A stretch of 64,000 bases of DNA, from the NCBI GenBank assembly GCA_907163375.1, contig CAJQUW010001458.1, positions 1 to 64,000 of the forward strand, in the 5' to 3' direction. A program made the position numbers and the translations under genes. Shown here piece after piece: positions 21,802 through 32,811 of this stretch; position 1 is the first letter of the stretch, and the number at the start of each line of letters is the position of its first letter. Source of the stretch: Prostheceraeus crozeri. Taxonomy: Eukaryota; Platyhelminthes; Polycladida; Euryleptidae. The notes beneath the pieces are model-generated. The model saw only the letters and a program-made list of their open reading frames with translations. It searched no databases and was not told the DNA's origin.

Positions 21802-22662
21802 TACGTAAATCATGTAATGGATGTAATGGATCTACTCAAGTCACTGTCTAAATTCATAATAAGCTTACTAAACATGCATTATTCACAACTGATCGCTCTC
21901 TGGATTATAGTCAGAAACTATTTTGTTCATAACATATTGAGTATCTCTATATTACAATGCTTTTGTGAAAACATTTAAAACTCTATTTGCTTTGTTATAG
22001 TCACGCATGTGATTATTATTATGGATTATATGATTATCTATTCACTTGTTTCAATAATTGATCGTCACTTTAATTGTAATACATGAGCCTAAATCTTCAA
22101 TAAAATGTATAAATATTGGCATCAAACTGCGAATTTAATTATGTGCATTTCATGAAATGGGTGTACTCGCGTCACTATCCAAATTGAAGGTGGACTATTA
22201 TGCGCCTATTGATTGCTGTCATCAAATAATTGCAATTAATTATTAGCTTCCTGCTATTAATTAATTGATCAATCTAAATTAAGTGATTGTCTGCATGAAG
22301 TTATTTGCAATCAATTTTTGATTACCCCTGATGTGGAGCCCTTTCGTGACAAAGCTGTGATTCTTCAGCAAACGATCCGTTAGATCAGTTGTAAGGCTCA
22401 ATTTATTCAGAGTAAGCGTGAAATGAAGTAAACGATCGATCAAATTGCCTTTCAAGGGATGTGCGGCCGGTAGGATTCGAACCTGCGTCCCCAGGTTAGC
22501 TAGACCTGTAGATACTCTGGAAACTGAGCTACGAGCTCTCACCATCACAAATCAGTTGTCATAGCTGTTCTGATCAGTGAGCAAATATTTCGTCATAATT
22601 GTCTGAATATAATGGAATGAATTCCTAAAATGCGCATTGAAAAGTCAGTTACCTATCGGTAA
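21791..22662. repeat. 872-bp direct repeat, left copy
   Basis: Matches 24835-25706 at a constant offset of 3044 bases with no net indel; I noticed only two base differences. It contains a tRNA-Ala-like sequence and AT-rich palindromes. It flanks the PLE at 22663-24834 exactly. Confidence 0.9.
22463..22538 (-). tRNA. tRNA-Ala-like sequence (SINE head or pseudogene), left copy
   Basis: Minus strand: D arm GCTC...GAGT, a perfect anticodon stem CAGGT/ACCTG with loop CTAGCTA (anticodon AGC, alanine), T arm GCAGGTTCGAATCCTAC. The D-to-anticodon spacer is about 5 bases instead of 1 and the acceptor stem pairs only partly, so function as a tRNA is doubtful; tRNA-derived SINE or pseudogene is more likely. 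Confidence 0.5.
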
Positions 22663-24343
22663 CGAATGCACTCACCATCTCTCTAACCTCGACTTTTACA
22701 CACCTCTGCCGAACTTGCTATCCGACTCCGATTCTTCATATCAAGAAGTCCTGGACAGTCTCCTTTCTTCTGGAAATATCAACAGGAAGGAATTTAATTT
22801 CCTTATGCCTGAACCAGTGTCATCTACCCGTCGCTTTGACATGTTACCCAAAATCCACAAGGAAATATGGCCATCTCCTATCAGACCTCCATGTAGACCT
22901 ATCGTGTCTGACGTCAATACCAACAGCAGTAACATCGCAAAGTTCATCGAATTCTACTTATTCCCTATTGCAAGCAGTTTTCAAAGCTTTCTTCTGGACT
23001 CCAGCCACCTTATAGCTATCCTCCGATCGACGACCTTCCGACCTTCATCAATACTTTGCACCTTTGACGTGAGATCGTTGTATACTAATATTCCTATCAG
23101 CGAGGGGATCAACAGGGTCTCACATGCATTCGACCGTTTTCCTCAACCTCAACGACCAAAAGAGGCAATTTTACAACTGTTGCGTCTTTCTCTTGAGCGG
23201 AACGATTTTTGCTTTCGTGATACATATTGGTTGCAAACAAAGGGCGTTGCGATGGGTAAATCCTTTGGAGGTTCTTTCGCAAATATTTATCTTGGCTACT
23301 GGGAAGAGACAGCATTATCTACGTTTCACCTAGCTCCATCACTCTGGAAGAGATATCAGGACGATATTTTTATCCTATGGGATCATGGCCTCGACTCCTT
23401 GCTTCAGCTGCGCGACCATTTAAACTCTATAGATTCTCACATCCAAGTGGATCTCACATACGATATGACATCTATCCGGTTTCTTGACCTTTTAATTTAT
23501 CGTGATTTACCTGATTCGTCTACTTTGGATTATCGTGTAGCCTTTAAAGACAATGCTTGTCATCACCTCCTGAACAAGTTTTCCCATCATGCCTGCCATG
23601 TCCACAAAAGTGTCGTTTATTCACAGATTCTGCGTTTTATCACTCACTCATCAAATATTACGAATTTTAAGTCAATTTGTCAAGAGGTCTTTCCGTCATG
23701 GAGATCTCAAGGGATCACACGGTCTTTAATCAGACGTTCACTCAAGCGTGTCTCCGTTTTATCCGGCCTCTTGCCACAGTGGTCTCCTGGTTTTTCTCGC
23801 TGTGACGGTCGCAGATGTGGTGCATGCCGTTATGCACTTGATATTAAGGTCTTTCGAAATTCACGTAATCGTATGTACAACATTTCTTTTAATTTATCTT
23901 GTGATAGCACACATTGTATTTATGTCGTAAAATGCTCCTCTTGTTCTATTTTGTATATCGGTCAGTCTTCCCAGCCTCTCCGACAGCGCATTGGGGAGCA
24001 TGTACGAGCTATCTCGTCTAATTGTCCGGATTCACCAATGAATCCACACTTTAACTCCTCCTGTGACCTTTCGTCATTTCAATTTTTTGCTGTTGACCGA
24101 AGTTTTTCTCTTTCTCGGCGTCTTCAAAAAGAAAGGATGTGGATTCAACGCCTGAACTCTCTTTTACCTGTTGGCCTCAATCGTAGTTTACCTACTCAAG
24201 GTTCTACGGTCAATCTTGTCACCTTTCGAAGTGATTGCACATCTAAGTTAAACAGCCTAGTAAAAAACCTCTGTAGCAACCTTAACATACATGTTCGTTT
24301 GTCGCAAAAGACTGATAAAAACCTTCGCAGTATTTTGAGATGA
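22663..24343 (+). CDS. PLE 2 reverse transcriptase plus GIY-YIG endonuclease
   Basis: Long open frame (about 560 codons), no stop inside. RT motifs in order: 'FDMLPKIHKE', 'PCRPIVSDVN', 'LCTFDVRSLYTNIP' (first catalytic Asp), 'GVAMGKSFGGSFANIYLG', 'WKRYQDDIFILW' (YQDD active site) and 'IRFLDLLIYR'. Then the Cys linker 'CDGRRCGACRY' and the GIY-YIG nuclease 'CIYVVKCSSCSILYIGQSSQ', 'LRQRIGEHV'. The RT copies element RNA; the nuclease would nick the target. The first ~9 codons of the open frame belong to the flanking repeat, so no native start remains. Different family from PLE 1 (little identity outside motifs). Confidence 0.9.
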
Positions 24344-24701
24344 CATACTACTCTATGTATATACTCACCGCTGATGTATTCTTGTATTTTTGATTTTGAT
24401 TTTCATCTCTTGCTTATTTAATTTTCATAATTTTCATCTATTGTTATCATGTAAACATGCAAGCGCACACCGGTTACTCACCTATTGATCCTGATATTAT
24501 CCACTAAAATGTTCGATATCTATGAATCGTATTTCCTTACCTCCTGCTCTTCTACATTCATCTCGTAGCATGTCTATATCGATCATGCTGTCATTGTGAT
24601 CAAACTCGATCAGATTTTATTGTCCACTGTAAAGAATCGATTTGTTGGAAGTCTTGTCTCGCTCTTAATGTGTTAACATTGTAAACCATCTTTTAGTTGC
24701 A

Positions 24702-24740
24702 CACCACCGTCGAAGCCTTAAAGGCGAAATATCTGGTGCC
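24702..24740 (+). ncRNA. Possible degenerate hammerhead-like fold, PLE 2
   Basis: CACCA pairs with TGGTG around 'CCGTCGAAG', a GCC...GGC hairpin and 'GAAATATC'. Same order of elements as the fold in PLE 1. The GAAA box is intact, the CUGANGA box is not. Confidence 0.3.
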
Positions 24741-24834
24741 AATAAATTCTTATACAACGTCTCCTGGTTTTGAGTTCGACAGGTATGGCGAGCGGCACGC
24801 GGGGATCTTTCAGAGATCCTCGCTTTAACTATCA

Positions 24835-25706
24835 TACTACTACTATACGTAAATCATGTAATGGATGTAATGGATCTACTCAAGTCACTGTCTAAATTCA
24901 TAATAAGCTTACTAAACATGCATTATTCACAACTGATCGCTCTCTGGATTATAGTCAGAAACTATTTTGTTCATAACATATTGAGTATCTCTATATTACA
25001 ATGCTTTTGTGAAAACATTTAAAACTCTATTTGCTTTGCTATAGTCACGCATGTGATTATTATTATGGATTATATGATTATCTATTCACTTGTTTCAATA
25101 ATTGATCGTCACTTTAATTGTAATACATGAGCCTAAATCTTCAATAAAATGTATAAATATTGGCATCAAACTGCGAATTTAATTATGTGCATTTCATGAA
25201 ATGGGTGTACTCGCGTCACTATCCAAATTGAAGGTGGACTATTATGCGCCTATTGATTGCTGTCATCAAATAATTGCAATTAATTATTAGCTTCCTGCTA
25301 TTAATTAATTGATCAATCTAAATTAAGTGATTGTCTGCATGAAGTTATTTGCAATCAATTTTTGATTACCCCTGATGTGGAGCCCTTTCGTGACAAAGCT
25401 GTGATTCTTCAGCAAACGATCCGTTAGATCAGTTGTAAGGCTCAATTTATTCAGAGTAAGCATGAAATGAAGTAAACGATCGATCAAATTGCCTTTCAAG
25501 GGATGTGCGGCCGGTAGGATTCGAACCTGCGTCCCCAGGTTAGCTAGACCTGTAGATACTCTGGAAACTGAGCTACGAGCTCTCACCATCACAAATCAGT
25601 TGTCATAGCTGTTCTGATCAGTGAGCAAATATTTCGTCATAATTGTCTGAATATAATGGAATGAATTCCTAAAATGCGCATTGAAAAGTCAGTTACCTAT
25701 CGGTAA
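24835..25706. repeat. 872-bp direct repeat, right copy
   Basis: Right partner of 21791-22662. Beyond CGGTAA at 25706 the two copies diverge at once; before 24835 only a few TAC units are shared. Confidence 0.9.
25507..25582 (-). tRNA. tRNA-Ala-like sequence, right copy
   Basis: Identical in sequence to the left copy at 22463-22538; duplicated as part of the 872-bp repeat. Confidence 0.5.
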
Positions 25707-25979
25707 AGAATCCAAATTTAAGAAGAATATCATGACTGGACAAGATATTCTACTGATCTTTATCCTTCTCGCAAAACATGCAGATAATGATAGTTATCAA
25801 GATGATAATAGATCTTGAGCAATCCAAGTCGGCTGTAGAGTAAATGCCCGAAGCACCAGAAGCAATTTTCTAAAAATGTCATCAGAGCGTGTCAACAAAA
25901 TTATAGCACGACATAAATTTAATTCAATTCAAATCATGTATGCACTGTATTTAAGTGGCATTATGCTGCGTAGCTTCAA

Positions 25980-26720
25980 GGCCACTGTACACAACAATTT
26001 TCAGAGTCAAAATAAAATGCAGAACACATGCAGTGATTATTTAAAGGAAATATTGATAAAATAGTCTTTTGCCTGCTTTTTGAAGTTTCGGGGATCACCA
26101 ATACTGCGTTGATACTGAGGAACTTCATTCCAGGTTCTTGTAGCAGTGACTGGAAAAGCTCTGCCTCCCAAAGTAGGGCGACGGTAAGTGGAACCACAAG
26201 CGAAGAAGAATCTGTAGATTGTAATCGGGATCGTCTAGGCAAGCATGCAATATCATCTAGGTGTTCAACAAGATTATCAGGGGCATCTTTTTTTCGGCAG
26301 CAAAATATCCGTACCGATAGTTTGTATACAATTCTCTGCCGTTGAAGCCATTGAATATCTTTTAGCAGATGTGTGATCGAGGAAAAGCGACGAGATCCAT
26401 ATATAAGACGAACTGCTGCATTCAAGACTGACTGCAATAGTCTAACTATGGAATAACCATAGCAAAAATGAATGTTTTCAGTAGATCATGTGGGATGCAG
26501 GGGATGATATTGTGTATTTGACGCATAATTCCAGGACACGATGACACAGTAGCACAAATAGCTTTTAAGATATGTTGTGTAAAGGATAATTCTGAATCCA
26601 AGACAATTCACAGAAGTTGATGGTACAATATGAGAGGATCCTATTCTCACAGGAGTCGACGGAACAGATGGACGACATTTAGTTGAATGAATCATGTTTT
26701 ATTGAATGGTTTATTGAATG
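25980..26720 (-). mobile_element. LINE 3' fragment (thumb/C-terminus of RT)
   Basis: Minus strand reads 'VLNAAVRLIYGSRRFSSITH' and 'LLKDIQWLQRQRIVYKLSVR', then 'RSRLQSTDSSSLVVP', the C-terminal signature of CR1/L2-group reverse transcriptases ('NAAAR.V..........L..LHWL....RI..K'). The part upstream (26486-26720) continues the RT ('NCLGFRI', altered) with frame breaks. No 5' part; dead fragment. Confidence 0.8.
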
Positions 26721-29059
26721 AATGTTAACCATGGTTGTATAGCTCATTGTCAAGAATAGATTGTACCAGTCTATATGGATTTTCCCCTTGTGTCACTAAT
26801 CAATGCTTCACTGCTGTCAAACAAAATATCAAAAATCCTTTGCCAATATGCATAAATGGAGTAGGATGACATTCTTTAGCCTATAATCAGTATTAATGTC
26901 TGCTTGCATTATTTAACTCAAATTTTATGGAAGCATGATGTTTAATAAGACCAAATCAATGCATATTTGTTGAAGTTGGCCGATAGCAAATGATATGAGA
27001 AAGTGATTGCGAATACGATAGTCTGGCGCTTGTTTGATGCATAGATTACGTCTAAGACTTAAACGGTCCACTAAAAAATACGCAAATAACTGACGTTAAA
27101 AGCAATTTTTTACCACTTCAGTTTCAGACTAAAACAACGTGTTGTCAACTAATTTTTGGTGATCATAATAACTTCGACTATTTGATAAATACTGCGAGCC
27201 TTGAAGTTTTCATTGAAAGCAGTGAGTTAGATTAGAAGACTAGAACACCTAAAAGCATGTTTGCAATTAGGCCTGATCACAGTGAGCCTAGTATTATAGG
27301 TTGACTTTAACCATGGTGTTTCGTTGTGCTCCTGTTTCCCCCTAATGGCGTGATTTCGGAGTTGCCCGAATTAAGGTTTAGAAATAGGACAGGCCCGGAC
27401 TCAATCTTTTAGAACTTTGATTTTTCATATTATCTGCAAAACTTACTCAAACTTGCTAAACTGGTCAGAATTTTCAGACCCGACCCAGACTCGTTCTGAA
27501 GAGGAGCAGCCAACCCCATGATCAATGTAATATTGATGTATGGGATACAGGCCTACCGTTGCTATGTGTGCAAGGTAGAAGACATATATGATAGCATCCA
27601 CAGTTTATTTTTTGAATCTGTAAACTTAATGACTTTGAGTGAGTTGCACTGCCGTCATAAGTTAAAAATGATCTTAATTTTTGGTAACAGAAAGCCAAAT
27701 GAAAGGCATACTCAATTCAAACGTCTGATCGATTCAATTTATTTCAAATACGATTGAAAATGCTATAAGAATATCCGCAAAAGTAAAACACACACAGTTA
27801 ACACTATCGTTGTATTTAGCTACCGATAACGGTAATTTTGAAACTCCTACATTTTTTAAATGATATCGCATTAATTTGAGATCACAATGATTGTTTTTAT
27901 CGCAATTGTTTTTTTTCTCGCACTTCCTGATCAAGTGTACAAGAACCAAAATGAGTACACTCACTGTGATTTGTCTCAACATTAGGTCTGTGTGATTTGC
28001 CAGTAAATATTTCCTCACAGCAAAAATTTGATTTATTGAATTTCACATTTTCATGAGTGAGAATGGAAAGGAAATTTGAAGTCCGGCCTGGTCACGTTTC
28101 TGTTCAAGCTTGTCCGGCCCAAGTCCAGCCCTCCAACTAGTCGGGAATCAGAATGCCCCATGGAATTATTTGAAACTCTTTCGAAGCGGCCAATTTTTAA
28201 AACTCTCAGATGTTATATATTTGACAATATAACTACTACCACTGATAAATAGTACTTGAGTAGTATACTATGTAAGTTTGTCTAGATATTAAAATAAATA
28301 TAATTTATACATTATATCTTAGATAAATGTGAATTAATATAATCATATCAATTAATATAGCATAAATCTATCTGTATCACTTTTTATACAAATTATTGTG
28401 GCCTTGCACATCGTTGATATTCATCTGTTAATTTCATGAGATATGAAGTTGATAGCAATCTTGCATTATAAAGGATTTTGTTTAACATGATTATTTGTGT
28501 TTAAACAAAATTATTTTATATTTTGAAGGGAAGTGAAGTACTTCCTTCCTGATAAGAATCAAGTACGAAATGGGAGGGAGTGAGACAGGTTTCCCCAAAG
28601 AAGGGGTGAGTTACGTTATATGAGTCAAAGTAGATAAAGAATAGTGGGTTATATGCTAATGTCCATCTCTGATAGTCTTGCGAAACATCTGCTTACATGA
28701 GTTATGTAGCAAAACCTTACGGATGAATTGGACTTTTGGCAGAGCGTTAATTGTGCTAGGTATACGCTTTTGAAAGTGATAGCTTGTCTGACTACCCTTG
28801 CTTAATCTGCGTCTTCACAAGGCCTACACGTAAAATCGAATAATTTTCTTAAACATGTCGATAACTCTTCTAATGCTAATAGTGTCAAGTCGTATTGTGC
28901 TCTAGCTATTTTCCATATAAGTAATGGCAGTGGGCGGGAGGACCATATTCAAGAAATTTTAAAAACTAAAGTATTCTCTAAAGTACCTTCTAACTATAAA
29001 ATATTTTTCTAGTTAACTGCCTTACTTTACCTTTTATTGTGTCATAAATACTTCGGGAG
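26721..29059. other. Unannotated gap
   Basis: 2.3 kb without a supportable gene. Two stretches rich in GGCCCGGACT-type sequence (27398-27500 and 28080-28135) lie in opposite orientation and might be the ends of a decayed hAT-like element, but I find no target duplication. From 28250 to 28400 it is extremely AT-rich. Confidence 0.4.
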
Positions 29060-29103
29060 AGATTGCTTGAGTTTTGAAAATTTCTTGGCTATTTTCTATG
29101 TTT
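29060..29103. repeat. 44-bp direct repeat, left of GST exon
   Basis: Identical to 30330-30373 (starts AGATTGCTTGAGTTTTGAAA). The pair brackets a 1.27-kb segment holding the GST exon. Confidence 0.9.
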
Positions 29104-30035
29104 TTCGTTTTCAACTTAAGTTTCAGTGTTCAAGCTCTCCTTTTGTACATATTTTTCTTAGTGTACCGGATAGCCCACTGACCTCGCTTTGGCCTGAAAT
29201 TTTCGAATAGAATGACACGGACCGGGATTAAAAATGCCAGAACCAATAAATCATGGTTTGATTTCGAAACAATGTTTTGATGCATAATTCTTGATACGTG
29301 GTGTTAAGACTTACGTGACGCATACACATAATCCAGTTGGTTTCTGCACGAATCATATGATCCAAAATAATGCGATAAAAACGATGCAACATTTAAGCTT
29401 TTTTAATTGTTTTTCTCTTATTATGCAAAGGGTAAAGGACAGAGTTCACAATAAATATATCCATAACAAAAATTTAGAGAAATATGTGGATTAGACAGTT
29501 TTGACTGCCCATGTTTCAAGAGTTGCTTATATTCTTGCAAATTGAAACCGATGTTACTTTGAAGTTTATTGTGCCTATCTCTCGACTATCAATAACCGAA
29601 GATATATTTTCGGGCTATTATTAGCTTATGACCAAAGTCAAGCTCAAGCTCAAATTTTGCCATGATCATTTACCTATCTATCGCAACAATAGTCACAACT
29701 GACTGAAATGAGCGGCAGGCCGGACTTGTACCTAAAATTTCCGATCAAGAAATTCAAGCACATTTACAAGTCGGCCTTTGTATGCACTCGTATAGGGAGG
29801 TTTGACAATAATACTCTCTCTCCCGCTGCGATAATGAGCCATCAAAATTATCATCTCTTGCATAAAGGTCATTATCATTTTCATGTATTCGGTACCCACC
29901 CAATGGCATTGACTCGTGGTAATGCTGATAAACAACATGGTAGTGATATTATGTGCCGTATTCCTTTCGAGAATCAAATGTTCAAGAAAACCGATATTTT
30001 GATAAGTAATTGATAATCTTTTCTGTCATTTGTAG

Positions 30036-30290
30036 GAAATGATAGACGGAAGAGGTGAAGCTTTAGCAAATCAGATGGAAAATTGTTTGGACGAGCAAAA
30101 TGGATACGTGGTGAAAGGAAGAGTTACTTTGGCAGATTTGGCACTGATGTGTACGTGCGACTATATTCAGTCATTATTTACGGAACTGTATGAAAAACAC
30201 CCCAAACTTGCTGAGCACAATGATAGTGTTTGTAAAGCAATTCCGAAAGTCGCAGATTGGATCAAACAGCGACCCAAAACACAATTCTAA
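30036..30290 (+). CDS. Glutathione S-transferase (sigma class / HPGDS-like), terminal exon
   Basis: Host gene exon. A pyrimidine-rich acceptor (TTTCTGTCATTTGTAG) ends at 30035, and the frame then reads to a TAA at 30288-30290. The 84 residues match the C-terminal alpha-helical domain of sigma-class GSTs: 'GYVVKGRVTLADLAL' (the N-capping box and helix 6 motif), 'HPKLAEHNDSV' and the closing 'IPKVADWIKQRPKTQF', strikingly like the human haematopoietic prostaglandin D synthase end ('IPAVANWIKRRPQTKL'). These enzymes conjugate or isomerise substrates with glutathione in the cytosol. The N-terminal thioredoxin-fold exons are not visible in the 5 kb upstream, and no clear AATAAA follows. It may be the last exon of a gene with long introns, or an exon copied alone. 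Confidence 0.8.
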   Translation, partial: EMIDGRGEALANQMENCLDEQNGYVVKGRVTLADLALMCTCDYIQSLFTELYEKHPKLAEHNDSVCKAIPKVADWIKQRPKTQF

Positions 30291-30329
30291 CCATGACTAA
30301 ACTATTTAAGAAAGACTAACAATTCAATA

Positions 30330-30373
30330 AGATTGCTTGAGTTTTGAAAATTTCTTGGCTATTTTCTATGTTT
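30330..30373. repeat. 44-bp direct repeat, right of GST exon
   Basis: Partner of 29060-29103, 39 bases after the GST stop codon. Confidence 0.9.
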
Positions 30374-32218
30374 AGAATGTTAAAACTATTAGAACAGCTA
30401 TAGTATATTTCAAATACAGATTGTTTGCCAACAAAAATTGTTCTTTTTGCTAAAGCAATTGATTGACTTTAAAAGGGATTGGTGACTTTAATGTTGGGCA
30501 AAGTTTAGTCACATGCGAGTTGACGTGATGCATAACGAATCACGAAAAGTGACCTGCGTCTTGCCGACAGATATTATCGGTGCAACCGCACCCCTCTAGC
30601 CGTTGGTTCCATTTCTTTAAATTTTGTTGCTGTGCTTCTGTTCCAATATCAAATATTGCATGCGCTTAAGTTTTAAAGTATTAATGATTTTCATTGAAAA
30701 TCTAAATGCCCAGTCAAACTAGGATGTGTGTACTAAACAAATCAATCGAATTTTGGGAGTTTGAATACCAGAGAAAAAGCACAAGACTTGCATAAAACAT
30801 TTAAATTGTAAGTGGTAATGTATTGTGGTTACTGTAAATAGGGCGAGCATTCGAGTATAAGCAGAAACATAGCCGTTACTTATTATACAGATTAATACGC
30901 TACAATTACGTTAATGCAGAAAATTGCAAGAATTATAAGACTTGTGAACAGTGTTGGGTTTTGCCGGCTAGAATTTGTTTTTGCCAGTAAGTGGTCAAAA
31001 CCGGCAAAAACTGGTCAAAACCGACAAAAACTAAAATTCAGGAATACGCATATTTTGCAAAGAAATGATCGACTAAGAGGTGGAGTACGTTCGACTCTGA
31101 CGAGCCCTGAGAGGGTCTCTCTCTCTAGGTTGAACAGCAATTTACATTTCGCCATAGGCGTAGGATGTCTTTTTGTATCACGATCCACAGATGATGTTAT
31201 CTTGCATGTATTTTACTTTTATAAAATCTGATTATTTGTGGCCATCGATCGCGCTTACGCGCCCTCGAATGTCATGCATTGCTTGCGGTCTGTCAGTTCC
31301 GCAATGTCCCAATAAAAAGAAAGATGTCTCCTATAGTATTTAAGATATCACTGCCGCGCTGCAATTTCCCTCGTCCATCGTGCTGACAATGGGGCATTCC
31401 TGAACGGGAAATCGAAAGTCAACACAGAAATCCACCATGTGGAAAAGTCATTGAAAGGTAAATTTTTACGAAATTTTTATCGCCGTCTGCCTCGATTACA
31501 ATTTTTCGTTTAGCTGATCCTTTGACAGTAGCTGGAAAATTTAAGGAATGCTTTGTAATCACCGTTATATTCAGAAATGCGAAATCATTTATCTGCATGC
31601 ATCATGAAAATATGCTGCAACAATAATGGGCTCGCAAAACTAGTGCAATAGATAGAATAAACAGAAAATGCGATCATGACACTTCATTTATTGATGAAAT
31701 TAAATAATGATACAAACCTAATGATTAGCAAACAACACCTATTGACTTCACATACTTAAAATGAAGACTAAGGAAGACTAACTGTTCAGCGAGACCTAAG
31801 ACCTACATGTAGATGAATAAAACGAAAACAAGCGAAATCAATAACTTCGGATAGCTCTGGCTAACAAAGCCCAATTCACTTAGTGTATACTGTTTTATAA
31901 CTGTTAAGTTTCAGGAACATACTGGAATAACAATTGTGTAAGCGTTTTCACAACGTGCTATGAACTTGCCTTCATCACAGAGCTGTGTGCGCGTTCATCA
32001 TACTCCACCAAAAGACCTAGCAGATGTGTTTGCTGAAATAATCAAAAATATTCAATTAGCCGATCCCGAATAATAATAAACAGCAACGGCGTTATCTGCA
32101 TTTAAGTAATGATGCAAATATATAGCTATATGTTAATAGATAGTGGAAAATTGTTATGGCAAAATGTCTTCGGTTTTTTCAAAACAGAAAGCCCATAGAG
32201 TAGGGATATATAGGTAGA
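30374..32218. other. Unannotated gap with a tandem 20-mer
   Basis: No supported gene. At 30952-31032 the sequence is built from TTTTGCCGGC and its reverse (GGTCAAAACCGGCAAAAACT followed by a near copy), probably the end of a small inverted-repeat element. Confidence 0.45.
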
Positions 32219-32716
32219 GTGTCGACTCAAAAAAGTATCTGTATACAGTGAAAATTTTTATATGAAAGGATTCAGTTTTTTGCGGAGATAACGTTCCCGT
32301 GGTCCAAAAAATTATTTGAGCACTTTTGAAAAAAGTCAAAATTTGCCAATTTATATACTACCGAGATGACGCTCCTATAGAAGTAGTATGAAACAAGTTG
32401 GATATCAAAAGGAATGAATATTTGATAATAAGCATTCTAACTAAGCAGAAATGAAGCTGATTATCAAGGGAATTTCATGAATTATATTATAATGAAAGTC
32501 TTCATGAAAAAGTCGCGATGTTATTCGAGCTTTCTTGGCTGAAATTATCAAGTTTTTAATTCAATTTTGACCGGTATGATTTTATGATTCGATCACTAAA
32601 TTCACGCTTCATTTCATGAATGTGAATGGTGATGTGGACCCATTTACATCTTTCAAAGTTAAATGAAATCGTTGTCTTTGATTATCTGATTTTGCTGTGC
32701 CAGTGGCAGGTTGTAG
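32219..32716. repeat. Inverted repeat arm, left
   Basis: From GTGTCGACTC at 32219, about 445 bases match the reverse complement of 33610-34052 almost perfectly, then continue with lower identity to about 32716/33548. Non-coding; a short frame seen in both arms is a by-product. Confidence 0.85.
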
Positions 32717-32811
32717 CCATAGAGTTAGAGTGATGACTCCGCATTTATTAAATCCCCAATGTGTATACACTTACTTTCGATTTTATTAAATGAACTCAAG
32801 GGAGATGCAGG

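Larger units (their letters stand above)
22663..24834 (+). mobile_element. Penelope-like element 2, 5'-truncated
   Basis: A 2172-bp plus-strand PLE inserted between the two 872-bp repeats. It starts inside the coding region just before the RT, which fits 5' truncation during target-primed reverse transcription, and keeps a 490-base 3' UTR with a short hairpin-rich end (GGATCTTTCAGAGATCC at about 24803-24820). The near identity of the flanking repeats points to a recent insertion. Confidence 0.85.

Noticed and set aside
21730-21978. Frame with a Leu run
   Set aside because: Produced by the TAC microsatellite.
22279-22548. 89-codon minus-strand frame, duplicated at 25323-25592
   Set aside because: It translates the tRNA-like sequence and its flank inside the 872-bp repeats; no protein signature.
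27398-28135. Possible hAT element with GGCCCGGACT-type ends
   Set aside because: Ends match only loosely and no 8-bp duplication is found.
29708-30013. 101-codon frame upstream of the GST exon
   Set aside because: Does not resemble any GST domain and runs into the intron before the acceptor at 30035.
31380-31460. Possible first exon with a GT donor
   Set aside because: Only a weak ATG and a donor-like AAAGGTAAAT; no protein or promoter support.
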